A DNA stretch of 64,000 bases from Pontibacter sp. G13 (lineage in GTDB: Bacteria > Bacteroidota > Bacteroidia > J057): positions 1,054,001 through 1,118,000 of the forward strand of contig NZ_CP134696.1 of NCBI RefSeq assembly GCF_031851795.1, written 5' to 3'. Under the pieces are notes generated by a model. That model saw only the letters and a program-made list of their open reading frames with translations. It was not told the origin of the DNA and searched no databases. A program made the translations under genes and the position numbers. Position 1 is the first letter of the stretch; every line of letters begins with the position of its first letter. Below are positions 1 through 7,544 of this stretch, in pieces.

Positions 1-27
1 TGACAGAAAGGTGTTTCACCACCATCA

Positions 28-462
28 TCACAACACGAACCCTACGTTCATTTTTGCCTCCAAGTATGGCAAATTGGCCCACCTTGGTATATATTTCAAT
101 ATTTGTTCTTCACCAAACTGGTGTAATCCGCCCAAATCTATAAGTATTATGACTAAGACACCCTCAAGGTAAGTATTGTCATTGTTAAAATCTTGAACGT
201 AAAACCCAATATTCTTCGAGTTGGGATATGGGGTTATTTTAATTTCATACCCAGAGTCCGGATGTGAAATATAATATGAAGATGCTGGAGGCGAGTAGAC
301 TCCGGTATCAAATCCTGTCCTTTCAAGTATTGACTTGCGAGGGTTTTCATCAACCTCTCTCCTAATAATCAAAGACAGTCCAGAGTGATTCTCCATTTCC
401 GCATGAACTTGCTCAATAGTAGGAGCCTTCTTGTTAAAGGAGAACTTTCTAAATGATTTCAT
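28..462 (-). CDS. Small protein downstream of Rhs tip, candidate immunity protein
   Basis: This 144-residue protein has no signal peptide and no recognised domain. It is acidic to neutral, with a hydrophobic patch near residues 103-110 (VLVIILID) and a C-terminal aromatic stretch, so it is probably a small soluble cytoplasmic protein. It lies 13 bp downstream of the frame-shifted Rhs tip on the same strand, which is the position polymorphic toxin loci reserve for the cognate immunity gene. The immunity role is inferred from position only. The ATG at 462 is the natural start because the toxin reading frame stops just before it. The 3' end is complete within the window. Confidence 0.55.
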   Translation of the reverse strand: MKSFRKFSFNKKAPTIEQVHAEMENHSGLSLIIRREVDENPRKSILERTGFDTGVYSPPASSYYISHPDSGYEIKITPYPNSKNIGFYVQDFNNDNTYLEGVLVIILIDLGGLHQFGEEQILKYIPRWANLPYLEAKMNVGFVL

Positions 463-475
463 ATGAGAACTACTT

Positions 476-886
476 TTACAGTTTTTTAAACCAATGAAAC
501 AAAAGGCTAGGGACTTTTGATGGCCAATGTGGTGGATTTAAGCTAGCCCCTTTGAGTACGTCGGCACAGTTCGTAGAACAGTTATTGTACTGTTTGCTAT
601 AAGGCTTTCCAGGTTCAAATGTTTTGTCAATAGCAGTATTCAACGAGCTTTGCACCTGAAAGTAATCTACCTCCTTAATAGCAATATCCGTGTTCCCGGA
701 TAAGAATTCTTGAGCTTCGAATGGATCCATTTCTACAAATGAGCTTATATCTCCTTCTATGCCGTTCGAAGCTTGATGAAACCAAATAGTTGGGGCATTG
801 GGTTTAGAGGATAGGGATAGTCCAACAATTATATGTCCTGCGGGACCGACGGAAGAATTATGAGCAAGAAGAATCCTTCCAGTTTG
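476..886 (-). pseudogene. Frame-shifted Rhs C-terminal tip, papain-like toxin remnant
   Basis: Reading the minus strand from 886 to 476 gives 136 open codons that continue the Rhs protein in a different frame. The segment contains AGHIIVGLS and, about 90 residues later, YNNCSTNCADVL. A His followed by a Cys in this order is the arrangement of permuted papain-fold (LRAT/DUF4105-like) hydrolases, which occur as Rhs tips. The Rhs frame overlaps it between 829 and 886, so the two parts could be joined by one +1 or -1 shift near 870-885. The first internal ATG, at 730, would leave out the His motif and is unlikely to be a real start. Either the gene is inactive, the sequence has an indel error, or the shift is programmed. 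The enzyme class is inferred from motif order and is not certain. Confidence 0.5.
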
Positions 887-1734
887 CTAGAAAAGTCAGG
901 CCTCCCAGTCTGATACGGCTTTGCCACCAAAGCTAAGGCTAATATTACGGGATTTGGAGCTGTTAGGGATATTTTGGGAATTTCTTTTATGGGAGATGGA
1001 CCATTTTGATATGAAATATTTGTATTGAATTTCGCAGCCTCCGTAGATTTCGGTACAGCAGATGGAAAATGGGAAATATTAGGAGCATTTCGTTGAATGG
1101 AAGGACTATAGTTTTCGAATTCAATTGATTTATTCTTTTCGTCGATATATTCTGGAGTAAAAGGACCATGTATTTCAGACTCATCATTCAGCACATGCAC
1201 TTCTAATCCCTCCAACTCAACCCCATCAATCACCCGATTCTCCGAAAACGCATATGGCGAGTTATGCGGATAATCAGGCGCCAGCGGATCGATCGACAAG
1301 AACCGCCCTATCCGCGCATCATGCACCCGATACTTGTAGCTCACGGCACTTCCTTTTCCATACACCTCATCGTCCGTCTCCTGCCCTTGGAACCCATACC
1401 GATACTCATCCCTTTGCCCATTCCTACCCGGCATCAGCATTCCGAAGGGGAAATAGTCATTATACGCATAGATCTCCGCGGTGTAGCCATCGACGTTTTC
1501 GAGTACGGCATCGGGGATCTGGAGCTTACGGTCGGAGAAGACGGAGAGCACATTGCCGAGGTGGTTGGTGCCCTCGTAGCGCTTGCGTCCGAGTACCAGA
1601 CGGTATCTCGTGACCGGATCGGGCGCCTGCCCGGACTCGGGGTCTTCCTGATCGCCTAGCTGCAGGTCATAGTCCTCCGGGAAGTCGAAGTAGCCATAGC
1701 TAGAATTTCTCCCCGAGCTCGGCATGATCCTCAT
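829..1734 (-). CDS. Rhs repeat-associated core fragment (orphan, 5' truncated)
   Basis: The frame encodes the conserved C-terminal part of an Rhs/YD-repeat protein. It begins in RLVLGRKRYEGTNHLGNVLSVFSD and includes the hallmark Rhs core sequence YGFQGQETDDEVYG, RVHDARIGRFLSIDPLAPDYPHNSPYAFSENRVIDGVELEG, after which the tip normally diverges. Here about 130 further residues follow before a stop at 829. Full-length Rhs proteins exceed 1000 residues, so the shell-forming repeats are missing. The frame starts at 1734, and within about 10 bp an unrelated plus-strand gene fragment begins, which marks a recombination breakpoint. It is best read as a silent Rhs core/tip cassette, not a working toxin. 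The downstream small gene at 28-462 would be its immunity partner. Confidence 0.7.
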   Translation of the reverse strand: MRIMPSSGRNSSYGYFDFPEDYDLQLGDQEDPESGQAPDPVTRYRLVLGRKRYEGTNHLGNVLSVFSDRKLQIPDAVLENVDGYTAEIYAYNDYFPFGMLMPGRNGQRDEYRYGFQGQETDDEVYGKGSAVSYKYRVHDARIGRFLSIDPLAPDYPHNSPYAFSENRVIDGVELEGLEVHVLNDESEIHGPFTPEYIDEKNKSIEFENYSPSIQRNAPNISHFPSAVPKSTEAAKFNTNISYQNGPSPIKEIPKISLTAPNPVILALALVAKPYQTGRPDFSSKLEGFFLLIILPSVPQDI

Positions 1735-1870
1735 GCGGCTCGACCGTCACACCGAAGCCCGCGAGTCATTCGTCGCCTATCGCAAGGCGCTCTTGCAACT
1801 CAATGACGACCCCATGGCCCTACAGCACGCCAATCTGATGATCCGGGTATGTGACCGGAAAATGGAGTAG
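1724..1870 (+). pseudogene. 3' remnant of a TPR-like protein gene
   Basis: A plus-strand frame of 48 codons ends at TAG 1868-1870. Its translation has the look of the last TPR helices of a larger protein: HTEARESFVAYRKAL, then an N-D-D-P turn, then ALQHANLMIR. Codon use is GC-rich and unlike the AT-rich genes around it. Upstream it runs directly into the antiparallel Rhs fragment, so the rest of the gene has been lost at about 1724-1734. A hairpin that would suit a terminator follows 10 bp after the stop, which supports this being a true gene 3' end. The TPR assignment rests on helix pattern only. Confidence 0.4.
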
Positions 1871-1880
1871 AAACGATGAG

Positions 1881-1904
1881 GGCCAGCCTGGGAGGAGGCT
1901 GGCC
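1881..1904 (+). terminator. Hairpin after the TPR-like gene remnant
   Basis: A perfect 9-bp stem, GGCCAGCCT (1881-1889) with AGGCTGGCC (1896-1904), encloses a 6-nt loop. It lies 10 bp after the stop of the TPR-like remnant. No T-run follows; instead there is a run of G. Confidence 0.5.
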
Positions 1905-1908
1905 CTGT

Positions 1909-1921
1909 GGGGGGGGGGGGG
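1909..1921. repeat. 13-nt poly-G tract
   Basis: Thirteen consecutive G residues directly precede a copy of the R2 repeat (from 1932). A second, shorter run of 7 G at 4440-4446 precedes another R2 copy, so the G-run seems to belong to that repeat. Such a tract is prone to slippage and also to assembly error. Confidence 0.8.
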
Positions 1922-1996
1922 AGGGTTGGCACACTTTTTTGAACATTCTCGACCAATAGAATTAAACCTTTGTTAGAAGCTTCACTCTTTTTCTGA

Positions 1997-2431
1997 TCAC
2001 TCCTCCCTTACTGAAGAGGCTGAGTTCTCTACCCATTTTGGAATCTCATCCCAAGGCTCAAACGGAATAGATGTGCTATCTGGTAATCGTATCTTATAAT
2101 GCAGCATTGGATCTCGCTTGGCTATTACGGGGTACTCAAGCATATACTTATCCGAATAACTGAAGTACCTTGAGTCAATATTGATCCCGTCTGATAATAG
2201 ATATCCACATGAAAAAGTTGAAGAATACTCTTCCCCTGAAATCATATATTTGTACTTGAAAAAACTGCCTTTGGAAGAGGGTATGTACTTAAAATCATAA
2301 GCTACAGTGTACTTCGAAGGAAATTTGCTGTAAACAATATCGTACCTATATGAAATAGCAACCATCAGAGTAATGAAGAAAGTCATTAGTAAAATGAGAT
2401 CCCGCAGGTTTCTTTTCTGTCTTAGGTTCAT
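1997..2431 (-). CDS. Small membrane-anchored protein of unknown function
   Basis: This 144-residue protein has one N-terminal membrane segment (about residues 11-28, DLILLMTFFITLMVAIS) preceded by basic residues. The remaining ~115 residues form a hydrophilic, tyrosine-rich and probably beta-rich domain that would face the periplasm, with one Cys in TFSCGYL. I do not recognise the family. It is a lone minus-strand gene in the repeat-rich island downstream of the Roco locus. An R2 repeat starts about 45 bp beyond its 3' end, as for its neighbours. It could be an immunity or surface protein of the Rhs island, but nothing in the sequence proves a function. The base composition is AT-rich, suggesting acquired DNA. 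Confidence 0.6.
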   Translation of the reverse strand: MNLRQKRNLRDLILLMTFFITLMVAISYRYDIVYSKFPSKYTVAYDFKYIPSSKGSFFKYKYMISGEEYSSTFSCGYLLSDGINIDSRYFSYSDKYMLEYPVIAKRDPMLHYKIRLPDSTSIPFEPWDEIPKWVENSASSVREE

Positions 2432-3012
2432 ATTTTGAAAGGTTATTCCACTTCTTCAATAGTCGGATACCACTTAGACTATGTTTGAATGATTCTTCTG
2501 AAATTTTTGATCATATATGAATCGATGATAAATCTAATATTCTTTAAATCTCAAGTATTCATATAATCTAAATTTTACCGATTCCCAGTGGGAAATTATA
2601 GAAAATTTTCTAGAAGGGTGAAATACTCCCCATCCATAGGACCACCATTTCGCCTACTTAAACTACAGGCTTTGCCGTTGTATCAAATCCTCCAAACATA
2701 TCGTTTTTTCGGTGGAGTGATGCATGACTTTTCAAATCACAAGCCACAACCAACCGCGCCATCCCATTAAATCCTCAAGCGATGGCACCTTGATACCAGC
2801 GAAATTTATTTGACCCTCTAGGCTGAGCCGGATTTCGGTCATTAAGCCGCCCCGTGGGTAATCCGATACAACAGATGATTGATACACACTTTTCTGAACA
2901 TTCCCCCAGAGGCCTATTTCAAGCTGCTGACACAGTTAATCTAACACTCCCCGCAGTTCACCTCCCCCTACCACGTAACACTCCCGGGTCTGACTCACTT
3001 TTTCTCTCCCTA
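2432..3012. repeat. Non-coding gap with one full R3-R2 composite repeat
   Basis: No credible gene lies here. The part from 2432 to about 2830 shows no structure I can interpret. At 2833-2906 there is one full copy of a composite repeat: the R3 core TTTCGGTCATTAAGCCGCC, a spacer, then the R2 core CACTTTTCTGAACATTCCC. Other full copies begin near 6763 and 7930. The stretch just after R2 (to about 2955) also resembles the sequence at 6838-6880. Confidence 0.65.
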
Positions 3013-3792
3013 CTAAAAAGGCCAAATCACAGACAATTGCTGGAAGTTTTTAATCTGATCAAAATATATTGATTGAGAAATAGAATCTCTTTCCCCTGCA
3101 ATAAAATCCACTGCGTACCTGATGCGATACGTATATGGAGCAATGAGACTGTCTTCACTGATCATGCTTCTGGGAATTTCCCGCTGTTTATCGGTAATCC
3201 TTTCACCAGGCAGCAGGATATAGTCAATGTTAACCTTTGGAGGCTCAAAATACCGTGAATCAAGCATGCACCTGACATGGGTCGGGGAGATGGTATCCTT
3301 CGCTATGATGTAGGTGTAGAGAAACATGCCTTCCATCTTCATTCCATCCCCCTTTTCGTCATAGAGTACTGTGGATTGAGTTATTCCGGAGCTATCACAG
3401 ATAGAAAAAATACTGTCTTGATTAGGATGGGTGGTTGAATACAATCGTTGCCCACCAACTTTAGTTCCTCGATAGTATAACTCACAAGATTGGATAATAC
3501 CATTTTCATTATATTGTTTACAAACCCCATTCAAAGAGTGTCTGAAGAATCCACATTCTTTCCTCAAGATCCCGTTAGGATAATAACCTTTGAATCTTCC
3601 ATCTGGTAGGCAATCTTGACAGTTTTCGACATCCCTACATTTATGTTCATATTGCTCCTGTAATTGTGAATTAGGGAAAAAGTACTCTTCGTAGCAATAA
3701 TTGTATTCCCCTGAATCACAGGAGTTCACAATTACTCCTAACAAAACAATTGGGATGAAAATCTTTAAGAGATTTGCCTTCAAAAAAATCAT
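3013..3792 (-). CDS. Lipoprotein with YwqK/MORN-like repeats
   Basis: This 259-residue protein starts with a hydrophobic signal segment ending in VIVNSC, a plausible lipobox with Cys at about residue 25. Residues 65-115 carry repeats of the YwqK antitoxin/MORN-variant type, for example GRFKGYYPNGILRKECGF and GVCKQYNENGIIQSCELYY, where G-x-x-x-x-Y/F-x-x-N-G units recur. The C-terminal half is unlike any family I know. Proteins with these repeats are often annotated as YwqK-family antitoxins and occur beside polymorphic toxins, which fits the Rhs island. As a lipoprotein it would act at the membrane surface. Seven or more Cys between residues 25 and 107 could form disulfides. An R2 repeat follows its 3' end. 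Confidence 0.65.
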   Translation of the reverse strand: MIFLKANLLKIFIPIVLLGVIVNSCDSGEYNYCYEEYFFPNSQLQEQYEHKCRDVENCQDCLPDGRFKGYYPNGILRKECGFFRHSLNGVCKQYNENGIIQSCELYYRGTKVGGQRLYSTTHPNQDSIFSICDSSGITQSTVLYDEKGDGMKMEGMFLYTYIIAKDTISPTHVRCMLDSRYFEPPKVNIDYILLPGERITDKQREIPRSMISEDSLIAPYTYRIRYAVDFIAGERDSISQSIYFDQIKNFQQLSVIWPF

Positions 3793-3892
3793 AGAGAAAA
3801 ATCTTGTTTCAGCCCCCTAATCTCTGGACGAATATTCCGCAAAAGGCCAATTGAACAATATGCGAGGCCAAAATTTCCATACCTCAAAATTC

Positions 3893-4129
3893 TTATGCAA
3901 AAGTATGTGTTTCCTCCGAAGGTGTCAAGGGTATATAAATGGCTCCTTCGTCATTAACGCCTAGGCTGTACCAAGCATCTCTAGTGACACTGAATGAACC
4001 TTGCTGAGTTACTGTTCCATCCTCTGAAATATCAAGTATGATAGCTTTGTATGTAGGGACAACTATCGCCGGGTCGGAGAATGTATTATCCGTTCCCTTC
4101 GAACATTCCCATCTAACACTCCCGGTCAC
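3893..4129 (-). pseudogene. Gene remnant cut by an R2 repeat
   Basis: The frame runs 78 codons from a GTG at 4129. Its first dozen codons fall in a sequence shared with R2-type repeats (about 4093-4120, containing the complement of GAACATTCCC and ATCTAACACTCCC). The remainder, from about NTFSDPAIVVPTYKAI to the stop, reads like the C-terminus of a beta-rich protein. No start or signal is present. It is most simply a 3' gene fragment whose 5' part was replaced when the repeat arrived. Confidence 0.4.
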
Positions 4130-4141
4130 CCTTATTCGCCC

Positions 4142-4420
4142 TCATACATATATATCGATGATCGTAATAATGATGACAAAAAGTATTTCTGTCAGCACCA
4201 GCATAAATGGTAATATTCTAATCCTGCCAAAATTAGCAACTAAGACAAAGAGGCAGATAAAATCATAGGCCATATATAGATTATATATTCCATTGGCTGA
4301 TGCATTTCCACCAAAAATAACTAGATACAGAAGCATTAGAATTAGTATGCGAATCCCCCAGCGAACAGGAATTCCTATCAAAACTACGCTCCAGTTCAAT
4401 TTACGCTTGTTCGTCATCAC
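4142..4420 (-). CDS. Small integral membrane protein
   Basis: This 92-residue protein is almost wholly hydrophobic. There appear to be three membrane spans: about residues 10-37, 45-62 and 70-90, the last being FMLVLTEILFVIIITIIDIYV. The N-terminus is basic (MMTNKRK). I do not recognise a family. It is a lone AT-rich gene whose 3' end lies about 22 bp from the R2-like sequence near 4120. Small multi-span proteins are common among immunity proteins to membrane-acting toxins, but here that is only a possibility from context. Confidence 0.5.
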   Translation of the reverse strand: MMTNKRKLNWSVVLIGIPVRWGIRILILMLLYLVIFGGNASANGIYNLYMAYDFICLFVLVANFGRIRILPFMLVLTEILFVIIITIIDIYV

Positions 4421-4437
4421 TAGGCAACTTTATGTGT

Positions 4438-4466
4438 GTGGGGGGGATACACTTTTCTGAACATTC
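4438..4466. repeat. R2 repeat copy with G-run
   Basis: Seven G followed by ATACACTTTTCTGAACATTC matches the R2 element seen at 1932, 2887 and, more diverged, 6826 and 7988. It lies 38 bp past the 3' end of the gene at 4504-5022. Confidence 0.65.
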
Positions 4467-4503
4467 CCTTCTCAACATTCCGTGGGTAAATCTACCGCCA
4501 CCA

Positions 4504-5022
4504 TTACAACCTCCTTTTTACGCTTGTAATCACAAGCAGAAAGTTTTCCATTGGCTTTTTAAATTTGTAGAAATGAGAGAAGCCGATCTCCAACCCCCTG
4601 CCTTTGATAATTCCCAAGGCAAACAATCCATGCACCTTTGCTTTATATTTCAAGTGTCCATGATTCCGATATTTTTCACTTTCGGATACTTTGGCTGAAA
4701 AACGCCAAGAGAGCTCATATTTCGATTTGAATTTAGAACTCCTAAATATCATACCAGAATACAGAGAAGGGAAGAAATATAGGAACCCTCCAGACGACAG
4801 CAATTCCTCTGGTTCTTTGGGTAACTTTTCCCCCTCCGTATATTCAGAGGTAAATACTTCAATTAAATTGCCATTTCGGTCAATGAAACCAAAAATGTGG
4901 CCAGAAAGCTGGATCGTATCCACTAGATATATTTCAGATCGAGGAAACTCGAAATGATCTTGAGCAAATATTCCTGTAGACAAAAACAGCAATCCAGCAA
5001 AAAATAGACTCTTCATAATCAT
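4504..5022 (-). CDS. Secreted protein of unknown function
   Basis: The 172-residue product starts with a Sec signal peptide (MIMKSLFFAGLLFLSTGIFAQ) with likely cleavage after the AQ around residue 21. The mature part is basic and aromatic, with F-F-P-S and W-R-F-S motifs, and shows no known domain. It may be a periplasmic or surface protein. It is another single minus-strand gene of the island, with an R2 repeat just beyond its 3' end and REP-like tandem repeats directly upstream of its 5' end (from 5047). The start could be either of two adjacent Met (residues 1 and 3), which makes no difference to the mature protein. Confidence 0.6.
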   Translation of the reverse strand: MIMKSLFFAGLLFLSTGIFAQDHFEFPRSEIYLVDTIQLSGHIFGFIDRNGNLIEVFTSEYTEGEKLPKEPEELLSSGGFLYFFPSLYSGMIFRSSKFKSKYELSWRFSAKVSESEKYRNHGHLKYKAKVHGLFALGIIKGRGLEIGFSHFYKFKKPMENFLLVITSVKRRL

Positions 5023-5046
5023 TTGAAATCAAACTATTTTGGTTTG

Positions 5047-5250
5047 TCGGGCTTTGAAAAACCCGCCTGTGGGATGCCGTCCCTACAGGACTTGAATTTT
5101 TCTGAGGCTGGGCAGTTGCTCCGAAGTCGGGCTTTGAAAAACCCGCCTGTGAGATGTCGTCCTTACAGGACTTGAATTTTTCTGAGGCTGGGCATTGGTT
5201 CCGAAGCTTTGAAAAACCCGCACCCGAGATGTCGTTCCTTTAGGACTTGT
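5047..5250. repeat. REP-like tandem repeat, 2.5 units of 80 bp
   Basis: Two 80-bp units (5047-5126 and 5127-5206) and a partial third (5207-5250) begin with TCGGGCTTTGAAAAACCCG, or its remnant in the third. Each holds an imperfect palindrome, CCTGTGGGAT-N-CGTCCCTACAGG, able to fold into a hairpin (CCTGT/ACAGG and GGGA/TCCC with a bulge). The same unit occurs inside the long repeats at 6378 and 7545. It looks like a REP/BIME-type intergenic element. Confidence 0.75.
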
Positions 5251-5265
5251 TTGGGCAATTTTGAA

Positions 5266-5760
5266 TTATAGAAAATCGTCAACATTCAACCTTGGAGAAT
5301 TTTCTGAATTCGTAGCATCAGAGTTTTCTAGCGCTCGGATTAATCCATCAAATGTATCATTATCCCACTCTCGCTTGTCGTACACCAATAACCCCAATGG
5401 CTTTTTAAACAGATCGAGCGAGTGTTTAATCAAAAGGAAGGAAACTCTCAACCCATCATCTGCATATCCATAGGCAACCTTACTGTATTCAACTTGATAT
5501 TTCGGTGCCTTAAGGCTTTTGCGTGAATAAAGATTCAACGTGGTCGGCCCAAACTCAAAACATACGATTTCGTTTCGATTCGTTTTCCATAATCGTATCC
5601 CTGAAAATAATAAGCCTACCGCAGCTAGGCTGTAAACCCAACTAGGAAACCCCAGAATCCCGGCGGCAATCACCCCCCCGAACATCACATAGGCTACTCG
5701 TTTCCAGAATTGCACCTTTCTACCCGGTATGGCTTTGTTTTTTTCGTATCTGTTCATCAA
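5266..5760 (-). CDS. Two-span membrane protein, PH-like cytoplasmic domain possible
   Basis: The 164-residue product has two closely spaced membrane spans at about residues 22-36 and 42-57 (GVIAAGILGFPSWVYSLAAVGLLFSGI), followed by a ~100-residue cytoplasmic domain. That layout (short N-terminus, hairpin of two helices, then a beta domain with NEIVCFEFGPTTLNLYSRKS) resembles small bacterial PH-domain membrane proteins, but I cannot confirm the family. It is preceded 28 bp upstream by the gene at 5789-6364 on the same strand, so the two could be co-transcribed. The 3' end abuts the REP-like repeats. Function unknown. Confidence 0.6.
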   Translation of the reverse strand: MMNRYEKNKAIPGRKVQFWKRVAYVMFGGVIAAGILGFPSWVYSLAAVGLLFSGIRLWKTNRNEIVCFEFGPTTLNLYSRKSLKAPKYQVEYSKVAYGYADDGLRVSFLLIKHSLDLFKKPLGLLVYDKREWDNDTFDGLIRALENSDATNSENSPRLNVDDFL

Positions 5761-5788
5761 TGCGTATTGGTTAGTCTCTTCCTCTCGA

Positions 5789-6364
5789 TCAATCTAAAAA
5801 ATGCTTGAAGCAACCCTCGATGCAATGGTATAGCAGGCCTTCGCAGGGGAAATCTCCGATCTCGTATGCCTTTCTAGGGGAGGAAGGGCTGGTGCGTACC
5901 ACGATTTCTGAAATACGTATATCCTCGCACCTGTACATTCCAACCAACTTTCCATGTTCAAACTGTCGAATCTCAACCAGCGCATCCCGCTGAAAAAGCC
6001 ACGTTTCCGTAACGCTTGATCCTACATAGAACTTCATTGTTCCATGCAATTGATCGTTATCATACATAGCTTCAGCAAACAGCTCCTTTTCAGCAAAATA
6101 GCGCCAAATCCCCGTTCTCTTTCCTGCGAGGTATTTTCCTCGATAGTGATTTCGATACCTTCTTTTCATTGAATGACAAATCGGGTAGTCGCAAATGAGC
6201 ATCCATTCTCCGGTCCTTAAACCATCCTCCTGCGTATGGTTTAGGTCCTCTTTGACGATCTGTCTGTTGATGCGCCGATGCCATTTGGAATGTTGCCCAG
6301 TGGCGCGAGTCCCAGAACCGAGGAGCAGCAAGAGGGCGCATACAATGGGGAGGAAATTTTTCAT
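5789..6364 (-). CDS. Secreted YwqK/MORN-like repeat protein
   Basis: This 191-residue protein has a signal peptide (MKNFLPIVCALLLLLGSGTRATGQ). Residues 48-115 contain MORN/YwqK-like units: GLRTGEWMLICD, GKYLAGKRTGIWRYF and DNDQLHGTMKFYVG, each a G-x-x-x-G-x-W/M-x-x-Y/F strand pair. It therefore belongs to the same broad class as the lipoprotein at 3013-3792, and is commonly annotated as a YwqK-type antitoxin, although no toxin partner is evident here. Four Cys in the mature domain may form disulfides. A copy of the 420-bp repeat begins 13 bp upstream of the start codon, so any promoter must lie in the repeat or very close to the gene. Confidence 0.65.
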   Translation of the reverse strand: MKNFLPIVCALLLLLGSGTRATGQHSKWHRRINRQIVKEDLNHTQEDGLRTGEWMLICDYPICHSMKRRYRNHYRGKYLAGKRTGIWRYFAEKELFAEAMYDNDQLHGTMKFYVGSSVTETWLFQRDALVEIRQFEHGKLVGMYRCEDIRISEIVVRTSPSSPRKAYEIGDFPCEGLLYHCIEGCFKHFLD

Positions 6365-6377
6365 ACTTCGAATATAA

Positions 6378-6797
6378 GTCGGGCTTTGAAAAACCCGCCT
6401 GTGGGATGTCGTCCCTACAGGACTTGAATTTTTCTGGCCATCACGTCATTCCAGCCTGCCATCGGCCGTGGATTGTGTGTTGGGGGCAGAGGTGGAATCT
6501 CCCGAGCGCGGAGCCTTATGCCATGCGAAAAAAATCTGCCTCATCCCGGAAAATTTCGAAGGGATGGGATCCGTGGGCCGGGAAATTTATCCGGGATCTC
6601 ACGTCTCAATAAGGCGGGATTCGCAGGCTGGGCATTGGTTCCGAAGTCGGGCTTTGAAAAACCCGCCTGTGGGATGTCGTCCCTACAGGACTTGATTTAT
6701 TTCTTTGGCTGGGCATTGGTTCCGAAGCCGGGCTTTGAAAAACATTTCCATGGATGAACTAGATTTCGGTCATTAAGCCGCCCCGTGGTCAATCCAG
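6378..6797. repeat. Long direct repeat, copy 1 (about 420 bp)
   Basis: This segment matches 7545-7964 at a constant offset of 1167 bp with no gap and about ten mismatches by eye. It contains REP-like units at its start (TCGGGCTTTG, 6379) and again at 6647 and 6727, a unique middle part (about 6436-6620), and ends with an R3 element. Short open frames inside it are duplicated with it and look non-coding. Confidence 0.85.
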
Positions 6798-6899
6798 CAA
6801 CATAAAGGCAGGAAGGAATGACATACTTACTTGAACATTTTCCTATAGGAATATTTCAAAACCATTAATCCAACTCTTCTCAAACTGTTGGCATAGCCT
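6798..6899. repeat. R2-like sequence at 3' end of lipoprotein gene
   Basis: ACTTACTTGAACATTTTCC (from about 6824) and the next 50 bases resemble the R2 region at 2887-2955. With the R3 copy at 6763 it forms one R3-R2 composite just past the stop of the gene at 6900-7475. Confidence 0.5.
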
Positions 6900-7475
6900 T
6901 TATTTCGAATTACCCCAGATTACGTGATCTGATTCAGTTTGGGCTGGGTAAATGGATTGGACTATTTCGCGATATTTCCAAAGGGTATCCTTCGGAACAA
7001 AGCAGTCCACAGTTCTCAAGTCCAGCCCTATTTTCTCAACTAAATCAGAATTATTTGAATGAATAACCGGTGCCTTAAACTTGAGAGAGTCACTTGGTGC
7101 TAAACAGCTAATAACCAGCGACGAAGCAAAACAAAGATGAGGCAATATTTTATATGAATCTGGCTTAATCAACAGATAATCCATCAGTCCCGGACAACTC
7201 TGATGTAAATAGAAAACCTCATGATCAGTTTTATTGATGATAAGACATTCAAGATCAAATATCTGACTCTCCAAATCCCGGTCTTTTCCACTCAAAACAT
7301 ACTCAAACACAATCCCATCATTATCAACAGCCTTAAACTCCTCAAAGGCTGAATTTGAGTCAACAGGTTGAATGTTTGAGGGCTCTAAGATCACCTTGGG
7401 TTCGGGAACATTACAAGCGGTCGTGCTTACGGCGAAGAGTATAAGCAGAACGTATCTGGGGAAGGAAATTCTCAT
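6900..7475 (-). CDS. Lipoprotein of unknown function inside a direct-repeat pair
   Basis: The 191-residue product has a type II signal peptide: MRISFPRYVLLILFAVSTTAC, with lipobox STTAC and Cys at residue 21. The mature protein has four later Cys and a C-terminal part with a predicted mixed fold. I do not recognise it. It is bracketed by two near-identical 420-bp direct repeats (6378-6797 and 7545-7964), so homologous recombination could delete or amplify the gene as a 1.17-kb unit. Like its neighbours it is AT-rich, single, and followed by an R2-like element. Confidence 0.65.
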   Translation of the reverse strand: MRISFPRYVLLILFAVSTTACNVPEPKVILEPSNIQPVDSNSAFEEFKAVDNDGIVFEYVLSGKDRDLESQIFDLECLIINKTDHEVFYLHQSCPGLMDYLLIKPDSYKILPHLCFASSLVISCLAPSDSLKFKAPVIHSNNSDLVEKIGLDLRTVDCFVPKDTLWKYREIVQSIYPAQTESDHVIWGNSK

Positions 7476-7544
7476 GGCTACTTTATTAGAATTGTACTGA
7501 ATGTTCTCAATATAATTCTATTCCGTGACATGATGTACATAATC

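Noticed and set aside
2588-3258. Several plus-strand frames of 60-70 codons
   Set aside because: They have no signal or domain, overlap repeats or the minus-strand lipoprotein gene, and have no conserved start context.
5047-5250. Possible CRISPR array from evenly spaced repeats
   Set aside because: Only 2.5 units occur, the whole 80-bp unit is repeated with no unique spacers, and no cas genes are present. It is a REP-like repeat.
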